A DNA stretch of 16,281 nt from Acanthaster planci (Eukaryota; Echinodermata; Asteroidea; Valvatida; Acanthasteridae), in NCBI RefSeq assembly GCF_001949145.1, contig NW_019091473.1:217440-233720 (forward strand), given 5' to 3'. The notes under the pieces were generated by a model. That model was given only the letters and a program-made list of their open reading frames with translations, ran no database searches and was not told where the DNA came from. Positions 9,224-16,281 of the stretch are shown here, piece by piece. A program made the translations under genes and the position numbers. Position 1 is the first letter of the stretch; every line of letters begins with the position of its first letter.

Positions 9224-9708
9224 NNNNNNNNNNNNNNNNNNNNNNNNNNNNNNNNNNNNNNNNNNNNNNNNNNNNNNNNNNNNNNNNNNNNNNNNNNNNN
9301 NNNNNNNNNNNNNNNNNNNNNNNNNNNNNNNNNNNNNNNNNNNNNNNNNNNNNNNNNNNNNNNNNNNNNNNNNNNNNNNNNNNNNNNNNNNNNNNNNNNN
9401 NNNNNNNNNNNNNNNNNNNNNNNNNNNNNNNNNNNNNNNNNNNNNNNNNNNNNNNNNNNNNNNNNNNNNNNNNNNNNNNNNNNNNNNNNNNNNNNNNNNN
9501 NNNNNNNNNNNNNNNNNNNNNNNNNNNNNNNNNNNNNNNNNNNNNNNNNNNNNNNNNNNNNNNNNNNNNNNNNNNNNNNNNNNNNNNNNNNNNNNNNNNN
9601 NNNNNNNNNNNNNNNNNNNNNNNNNNNNNNNNNNNNNNNNNNNNNNNNNNNNNNNNNNNNNNNNNNNNNNNNNNNNNNNNNNNNNNNNNNNNNNNNNNNN
9701 NNNNNNNN
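9224..9708. other. assembly gap (485 Ns)
   Basis: This is an unbroken run of N. Any ORF reported across it is an artefact. The right edge falls inside a tandem array, so the gap probably reflects unresolved repeat copies, and its stated length need not be accurate. Confidence 0.98.
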
Positions 9709-9917
9709 ATTATCGGTTGATAGTTTGATACTTTATCGGTTGATAGTTTGATACATTATCGGTTGATACATTATCTGTTCTGTGGTGGTACATTATCGGT
9801 TAAAGTATTTTTGCTACTACATTATCCGTCGACACGTGATACATTATCGGTTAGAAAGTTTACTACACTATCGGTCAATTCGTGATACATTTTCGGTTGG
9901 TTACTACTTTATCATTT
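9709..9917 (+). repeat. degenerate 22-23 bp minisatellite, ATTATCGGTT core
   Basis: About ten units start at 9709, 9732, 9755, 9770, 9792, 9821, 9843, 9867, 9889 and 9908, so most spacings are 19-24 bases. Each unit has a core close to ATTATCGGTT, usually preceded by TAC, and then a variable segment such as GATAGTTTGAT or CGTGAT. The leftmost two units are nearly identical, and divergence increases to the right. That is the usual pattern at the edge of an array whose homogeneous centre lies further left, here in the gap. Confidence 0.85.
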
Positions 9918-11094
9918 GTAACACGGGATGCCGCCTGGGAGTGCAGGACCCTCGGGCTATCGGAGAACCGACTTAAACGGGGCTTAGTAGGGCAAAGCCC
10001 TTGTGACGCTCCCCCCCCCTCATTTGAGTCGAATTTATTTGACGCTAGAAATTTAGGTTGGTCCAACAATATTGAAATAGACATAGGACTAGAGCATTGA
10101 TATGCCTAAGTTTCCATTGAAGGTAAGAAAATAGGACATCAAGAGTGCGTACTGACTTGCGTTTAAACACCATGAAGACCACGTCGGTTTGTCAAACAGG
10201 ATTTATCTATTGTTTACGATGTTTTAAGAAAACAAAAGGAAATACACTCCATCATTTCGCTTCTTTTCGAGGTGGGGGGCATTGCATAAGAACAACTTGA
10301 AATCGGATACAGTGCACACGTTATCATAGCACAAACGCTTAATTGTCATTTTTAATTTAATAGGCTATTATTCAAGCTTTTGTTCAATTCAAACGATGAG
10401 GCTGAATTCATTCAATGATCGAGGCGAAGACTTTTGTAAAATTATTAGTGGAAGCAGTGACAGTCTTGATAGAATAACTCAATAATGTGCTTAATTGTGT
10501 TTTCATTTATCTGTATTTCCCGATAAATGACGCTCTCTTGCTTATCTCAAATTTCCCTAGAGAATCTCAGTGAGGTCAGGTGACATAAAGCAAAAACAAA
10601 GGCAAATAGCCACAAGTCCGTTGTATTCCATACCCTACGCATGCATTTTGACTATTTATGGTATTGTGATGGTTACCTGCCGTCACGATATGCGTCATGG
10701 ATTGTTATGCCAGGGAACCAGCCATTGTCGGATGTGGAAACTACGTGTATTAAAATGTGATTGTACAAACGGGTATTTCTCGTCATGTAAAATATCGCGC
10801 CTTTTGCCCAACTGGAAGACATGAAGTCAGAGTCCAAGCAGCTGCAGCAGATGAACGCTTGTTTGGGTTTCGTTATGGTCAAACCCACTTTGGTCTAGTG
10901 TATAATAATTATTAGGCCTGTGTGACAAAATAAACATTCCTTAACTCCTCAAAAGCAATCATGGCAATGTAGCAGGAGAGCGGGGATAGAGCTACTTAAC
11001 AGGAGAAACAGCATGTTGGTCTGCAACTCAGGTTTTTGTCGGCATCCATGAGTTTTGGGTGAATCATTTCTTGAAGTTTTCTCCTAAAATTAAG
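9918..11094. other. noncoding stretch with a short GC-richer segment
   Basis: Bases 9926-10020 are more GC-rich than their surroundings and end in a run of nine C (10011-10019). ORFs overlap there on both strands, but neither has a recognisable domain or convincing splice sites. The rest is AT-rich. Overlapping ORFs at 10570-10888 on the two strands are also unsupported. Confidence 0.4.
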
Positions 11095-11383
11095 ATTACC
11101 GCTAATGGGTCATTAGGGAGACATTCCCATAAGAACATGCACAAATTTTTTCCAACTTTACTGTCCCATAATTCAGTATTCCCTAATCTGATCTGAACGA
11201 AACTTTGTATGTTTTCATTGTAGGCCCTAAACAATCATCTCTCAAATATGGACTGCAAAATTCGGCCTCCTTCTTGTAGTTTGAAAATAAGGAGACACTG
11301 AAATGTCTCCCTAAAAGTCGATGTCTCCCTTATGCTAAAAAATTTACCGCAAAATGTCTCCCAAATAACCTATTTGTAAATAT
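11095..11383 (+). mobile_element. short nonautonomous DNA element (MITE-like), copy B
   Basis: This 289-bp copy is the partner of 5215-5490, similar along its whole length (roughly 85% by eye) and in the same orientation. The chief difference is an extra stretch of about 13 bases near 11160-11175 (around CTGTCCCATAATTC). Its 5' end repeats the first 20 bases of copy A exactly. Its 3' end, AATGTCTCCCAAATAACC, is the inverted counterpart of GGTCATTAGGGAGACATT with two mismatches. The divergence between copies shows that the insertions are old. No coding sequence lies inside. Confidence 0.7.
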
Positions 11384-13673
11384 TATTGTGACCGTAAAAG
11401 TCATTACACGCACTGATGAAGATTTGTTGGGACAATGTTATGTCGCCTTGCGTTCGAGTTCGAAAACCATTGATATGATAATCGTTCAAAGTTCTGTGTT
11501 ACGTATAATATGTTATTATGTAGGCTTTCGTGAAGTTTACTATTGACATCTACTCAACTTAATTAGTACTAGCGTTCTTTGGAAATTCTCCCCTCATCAT
11601 CATCAGAGCTCCACTCGCTGTCTGTATATCGAGATTGCATGTCAGTCTGGCAAGATTCTCACACATTCAGTCCAACTAATTGTAGTGTTTTTCTCTGAAT
11701 ATGCGGTGTGTTGTTATTCCTCTGCTGCCTTCAACAAGTACAACTGTCGGTCGCTGTCAAATTGGCTGGCTTTTCATTGAGCAAAAATGATATGCACATT
11801 TCGTAAGCAGGAGGCGTGGGTAGGGAAAATGTCAAACTTTGGGAAGAATTTGTTGCTCAAAGTCCCACAGTGATTTTGCAAATTTTACTGCGGAATATTG
11901 GCTCAAGTGAATCCATATGAAATAGAGATCACAGGACCCCTTTCATTCTGGTTCTGTAAACTGACTTAAATATTTCCTGGGTTACACCCCTTTATAGAAA
12001 ATGGTTTACACCTCGTCATTTTACGTAACCAGGATGCCTGTGTACCGAACAAAGCCACCGGTGGCCATATTGCTATGCTAAATATAAGGGTACAGTCCAC
12101 TAATTCAAGCCCCATTGAAAACAGTGTAAAATCAGGGCCCAATAACATGCATACGAACATCCCTAGGATTTCTGAAACACAAATAAAATCATTGTCTAGT
12201 CCCTAATCTTTCAATTTCTTTTTAATTTTTTTGAGTTAATCAATTACATTTTTAATTATTCCCACAAAAAAAATCACCCCAAAAAAGTGTTTTTCCGAAG
12301 TCCGATTGCAGCCATTTTAAAGTGGCAACCCTAAACTTTCTCGGGCACTTATAGGACCATTTTCCAACCGTAGTTTTTAGCCATCAAGCTCTGATATGAA
12401 AGCTCAAAGACCCAGAGAGTTCATCCTGGCAACGATTTACACAATCTCACCATTTTGGGGGCCAAACAGTCTCCTTTTTCAAAAGATACTGCAGGGGCAC
12501 TTTTAATGCTAATGAGATGGCCAGAAATGCTCACTTGAATTTGTGGTCTGCAGCCATAAGGGTACCGACCAGTAAGTAAGCTACCATAATCAACAGCGAT
12601 AAATATTTCCACTTCGAGAAAATCAGAAAAAATGCTCACCCGCTTTACGGGTGTTCAAGACACATATCAAATTAAAGCTCACTTCCTCATCTTTCATTTT
12701 CCTTTCAATTATCAGTGGCTTAACCAATGTCTTTTGAAGATAGTGCTCACCAGAGAAAAACACCCCTCAAAACAGTCATAAGATCCATCGCCATTTTGAA
12801 AATTAATTCCTTCACTCCATTGAAAAATAGAGCGATTGGTAGAGCTTTGTTTGGTCCGATGCTTTCAGTAATATACAAGCTGGTAGTTCTGCATCATGAA
12901 ATGCTCTATATGGCAGAGAATTTGACAGCCTACAAATCGTGATTCGGTCAGCGCAGGCAATTTTGGACCTGTTTACCCTGGTACTGGTATGCAACAACAA
13001 AGAGGACTGTTGGCTTGCTTGCTAATGTACAGGAGCTGATAAAGGCCACTTGCAACTTTTTTTTTGGATTCACCATCTGCCAGAAGGGAGACAGTATCTC
13101 GATTTTTTTTGGGGGGGGAGTGGCCCTTATACGCTTCCGTACTTCCGTATTAATGTAACTATGGATCGACTCCAGAAACGAATTTTTGACGATTAACGAT
13201 GGCGAAAAAGCTTTTGAACTGCCTTGCTGTTCGGTATGGTACAGTAATATGGCCGCCTGTTGGCTAGCCTTTCGTCGAGGCCTTCGTGGCTGTGTGTGTA
13301 ACTACAAAGCGACTGGACAGGACAGGAGAGCCTTTTCCAACTTGATTTTGAGGTTTTGTGGTGAATTATTCATAAGCTTTATTATATGCATTATTTATAA
13401 ATGGTTGAAGCATAGAGTCTCCGAAATAAACGGCATCAACTGCAAAGCTTAGGCAGTGTTCTGTCTGGTTTTCATGAGGGCAATAAGTGGTAAGATGACA
13501 GCTATGATACTTGTTGGTGGGGATGGTGCTGACGTTGGATTAACATTAGCAAGTAGCAGTTCATGAAGGCCGAATGGTCAAAGCAAAACGGCAGTGCTTG
13601 AAACACGGAGCTCTTGCTCAATCTTAGTTTTACCATATCCCGTGGGCAGAGACGAAGACGTCACGCTTGCGTA
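11384..13673. other. noncoding stretch, no supported gene
   Basis: Several ORFs of 60-90 codons occur, but they overlap on opposite strands and show no domains. A minus-strand stretch at about 11570-11650 reads as a short acidic Ser/Asp-rich peptide that ends at once in a stop, so I do not call it. A small perfect hairpin (CACCCG, 5-base loop, CGGGTG) lies at 12637-12653. T-run then G-run low complexity occurs at about 13101-13119. Confidence 0.4.
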
Positions 13674-14332
13674 TAGTCTAGATGCTTGACGTTGTTATCA
13701 TTTGGATGCACGATAATCCCTACACACGATCCGCAAGCCGCCTAGCCACGCACGCACGTCGGACTTGACTTCGGTAACAACATCTACGTGATCTCCGATT
13801 TCCCCGCACCTACCCTGCCTAATATAATGCTGAATGCGCGTATATATATCTTGCGTAATTATTCAAACTGTGCATATTCATATGTCTGATCCCTGGACTT
13901 ACCGCGCGCGTACAATACACAGATATTATATCACAGTGCATGGTACAGTATTCTGTACATATACATGTACATTGTACATGCACTACACCGCCCGCAACGC
14001 CCACTGGCTGCTCCACCGGCATTATTTTTGCCGCAAAAGCTCTGTTGCAAAATTGCAACAGAGCTTGAGTGTATAACTACTCTGAAACTTCCAGCCAGAA
14101 GCGTAACTAGGCAGCTGCCAGGCTATTGTACAATTTCGTGGCGTGTGTGCACGCGAGTGCGTGAAATTTCCCCGTTTTCGGAGAAGGGGGAACTCGGAGA
14201 TCACCTAGACGTTGTTGTATCAAAGTCAAGTCGTGCGTGGGTGTGTGCGTGCGTGCGTGGCTAGGCGGCTAGCGGATCGTGTGTAGGGATTATCGCGCAC
14301 CCAAATGATAACAACGTCTACCACCTAGACTA
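13674..14332. mobile_element. fold-back element with long terminal inverted repeats
   Basis: The left arm (13674-13805) is matched by the reverse complement of the right arm (about 14187-14332). Near-identical blocks include GACGTTGTTATCATTTGG and GATAATCCCTACACACGATC, then GCCTAGCCACGCACGCACG, then GACTTGACTT and GTGATCTCCGA. The arms differ by scattered substitutions and by extra bases on the right where GTGTGTGCG repeats. About 380 bases separate them, with no credible gene but with several palindromes. Long imperfect inverted repeats around a noncoding core fit a fold-back or MITE-type DNA transposon. Target-site duplications are not clear, so the outer limits could extend a few bases. 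Confidence 0.75.
14037..14066. repeat. perfect 14-bp hairpin inside the fold-back element
   Basis: AAGCTCTGTTGCAA is followed by AA and then by its exact reverse complement. The 30-base structure lies near the middle of the loop region of the element at 13674-14332. Survival of a perfect palindrome inside diverged arms suggests either a recent origin or a structural role in the element. A Rho-type or bacterial terminator reading does not apply in this eukaryotic context. Confidence 0.8.
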
Positions 14333-15600
14333 GTCTGCGTACAGAGACTTCAATAGCCTAACACTGCAACAGTTTAAACTCGGCAAGGTGAATTAAGTTT
14401 TCCAGAAGAACTGTTCGAATACATGTACTGCTCAGACAGCTGACCTGCACTCACGGCCGCCGACACACTTGACACGCTCACCATCTTTCGTATACATGTA
14501 CTTTCAATTTGCATAATAGGTACAGGTTAATGTATACGGACCCCTTCGCTTATGATTGCTCGGGATTTTTTAAATCGAAAACATAAAGAAAAACATAAGA
14601 AATTCCTGACAAGTTGGAACAGGCCTCATGGCTGAGCCCGTCGTACATGTGGTCTACGGTCCAGCCGCTTTAATTTGCAGTTACACATAAACAAAGCCGC
14701 GAAGGCCTTGACGAAAGGCTACCCAGTGGCTTAAACGGCGCGCGTTTTTTTACACTACAGCCTAGCCATTGCGCCCTAAAACTGCAAAAGTGCGCTGGAA
14801 AGAGACTACGTCGCCAGCGCAGACGCCCCTCCAGCAAGGAAACAATGTACACGCTGCACTTAAGACCTACAATATACATGTACAGTACATGTACTATAGA
14901 CCTGTGGCCCCCAGTCAGTACGTGCCCGTGACGTTTTTATTTTTATCGCTCTAGCTAAGCCTCCACTCAGCAAACCGGTACAATGACGTGGTAAGCAAGT
15001 TTTATGCCTTTGCAGTAAATTTCAATGACCCGCTTTTTTGCCGTGTTTAAAATACATACACACTGTACGTTGCCGAGTAAATGAAATTGCATATACTATT
15101 TAATGTCAAAAATCAAAATTTATTCCTTTCTTGCGACAACGTTTGGCTTTAAATCAACTGCTGCCATTTTCATGAAATTACTGCAAATGCCCTGATCTTC
15201 TTCTCACCGACGAAATGATGAGATAACATGCATATTTCCAAATGAAATGGCAGGTGATTTACTACCAAATAAAATCAGATGATTATTCTCTTCATGGAAA
15301 TTAGAAGTATAAATCTGAATCATTTTATTTTTCTTTTTATACCTGTAACTAAGTCACTAATATGTATATGAATATATTTTGACAGGGGATACAATTTCAT
15401 GACAGAAACTGGAGTAAAAGCAGTAAGTGGGAACTGTGAGCAAATACAGCTGAACTTGGTAAGGTACAAAGTACAGGCATTCACCATAATTAACATAATA
15501 GTTACGGATGATTACAAACGGAGTTGTGGTGGTATTGTTGGTTCACACACGTGCACGCGATCCATGACCTATTGAACTTGACTTGACGTAGGTCTATAGA
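14333..15600. other. noncoding stretch with palindromic TACATGTA words
   Basis: No gene is supported. TACATGTAC or close forms occur near 14420, 14492 and 14875-14893. The ORFs at 14670-14954 overlap on both strands and lack domains. Confidence 0.4.
14875..14893. repeat. TACATGTAC palindrome pair
   Basis: TACATGTAC, one A, then GTACATGTA gives a 19-base inverted repeat in which each half is itself mostly self-complementary. Similar words occur at 846-857, 1216-1225 and 13966-13980. This looks like a genome-wide sequence preference, not a specific site. Confidence 0.7.
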
Positions 15601-15612
15601 GGGATCCCAATA

Positions 15613-15693
15613 CGACGCTTTTAGCGTCGATCTGCGCACTTCCGCGTTTGAAAACGAGGCTGTATGTGTAAGGTTTAATTGTTAATTAAACCT
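15613..15693. repeat. two hairpins flanking a partial copy of the right-end fold-back arm
   Basis: CGACGCT-TTT-AGCGTCG at 15613-15629 and AGGTTTAATT-GTT-AATTAAACCT at 15671-15693 are both perfect hairpins. Between them, 15631-15669 resembles the right arm of the 15949-16281 element at about 16223-16259, sharing TCTGCGCA, TCCGC, ACGAGGCT and TGTGT with small indels, in the same orientation. It may be a remnant arm of a second, older family member. No matching left arm was found upstream. Confidence 0.5.
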
Positions 15694-15948
15694 AAATGTC
15701 AGCCGATTGAAAGTAAGGAGTCAAGACACAAAATACACAAAGGTATGTTAAATTCAGACTTTTCAGGCGGCAAATTTTTGTGGAAGAGTCTTTCAGGATG
15801 ACTTAACACGTGAAATCAAAAGAAAAAAAAATAATGGCAATTTACCACGAACTAATGTGCCTGCGACGGTCGTTTATCTTGTGCAGTGGGCGTGGTTTAG
15901 GCTGAAGTGGCGCCACATTTACGAACTGCATGTACTGTGTCAACTCTG

Positions 15949-16281
15949 CGGGCACGTGCGAAGAAGTTCAACACAGAGAACCTCAGTTTCGATGCGGATG
16001 TGCGCAGATAGCGCTAATGTGAAATCCATCCATCCATGCACAGTCGGAGCAGATGCTCGCTTCACAACTCAAGAACAAAAGTCTACAGGCTTTTAGACTA
16101 CAGTACATCTCGGCAAAATGTGTAAACTGTAAGTGCGTTGCATGTACCGTACTGTATCAGCAGTGCATCGCTCAGTCCGAATAACCGGCGAATATCCATA
16201 GAGAGATTTCACATTAGCTCCATCTGCGCATATCCGCATCGAAACGAGGCTCTCTGTGTTGAACTTCATCGCGCGCGACCG
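15949..16281. mobile_element. fold-back (MITE-like) element, possibly cut by the window edge
   Basis: The left arm 15949-16026 is the reverse complement of 16205-16281 with about ten mismatches and one 1-base indel. Exact shared blocks include GAAGTTCAACACAGAG, GTTTCGATGCGGAT, TGCGCAGAT and GCTAATGTGAAATC. The 178-base loop has no coding capacity. Complementarity is still present at the last base of the window, so the right end, and correspondingly the left end, may extend further. An overlapping 79-codon plus-strand ORF is largely the arm sequence and is not called. Confidence 0.75.

Noticed and set aside
9198-9728. ORF spanning the run of N
   Set aside because: It consists almost wholly of unknown residues across the assembly gap.
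11450-11467. GTTCGAGTTCGAAAAC resembling a tRNA B box or SINE promoter
   Set aside because: There is no matching A box at the right distance and no cloverleaf potential.
11570-11650. Minus-strand acidic peptide containing DSEWSSDDDEG
   Set aside because: It is only 23 codons from its ATG, with stops on both sides and no usable donor, so it may be chance or an old exon fragment.
13186-13452. 88-codon plus-strand ORF
   Set aside because: It shows no recognisable motif; the hydrophobic run near its end comes from AT-rich sequence, and no splice sites extend it.
15857-16096. 79-codon plus-strand ORF at the right end
   Set aside because: Much of it is the inverted-repeat arm of the fold-back element.

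Overview
This window looks like animal nuclear DNA, probably from a marine invertebrate. It is AT-rich and almost free of long ORFs. It has short introns with canonical GT...AG ends, several dispersed repeats and one assembly gap. Palindromic TACATGTA and TAGGCCTA words recur; I associate these with marine deuterostome and lophotrochozoan genomes, but that is too weak to name a taxon. No rRNA, tRNA, CRISPR array, prokaryotic operon or intact virus is visible.

Layout. Bases 1-320 hold a possible internal exon ending at a good splice donor (287/288). Bases 321-3600 hold nothing I can call; 3618-3810 is a CCAAT-box cluster with a TATA-like word. Bases 4146-4686 are the clearest identifiable element: the decayed 3' end of a Penelope-like retroelement, with its Cys-rich linker and GIY-YIG endonuclease in two frames. 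A short inverted-repeat element occurs twice, at 5215-5490 and 11095-11383, in the same orientation. Bases 6540-6960 switch from T-rich to A-rich and include a 21-bp tandem repeat.

The best host-gene candidate is on the minus strand at 7082-7877. Its phase-compatible exons encode a small protein with an acidic SUMO-interacting-type motif and a long Pro/Ala-rich tail. Its start codon would be split by intron 1, just downstream of a GC-rich promoter-like block. The last exon is ambiguous because of an in-frame TAA. A decayed tandem repeat built on AAGGTCA lies at 8102-8372.

A 485-base gap (9224-9708) is bordered on its right by about ten degenerate 22-23 bp units with the core ATTATCGGTT. Bases 9915-13673 carry only the second copy of the short element. 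Two large fold-back structures follow: one at 13674-14332, with arms of about 130-145 bp, and one at 15949-16281, with 77-78 bp arms, which runs into the window edge. A related partial arm lies at 15631-15669.

The genes and elements show no sign of working together as a system. The window reads as a gene-poor interval with one small candidate gene among decayed mobile elements. All splice models and identities were judged by eye.
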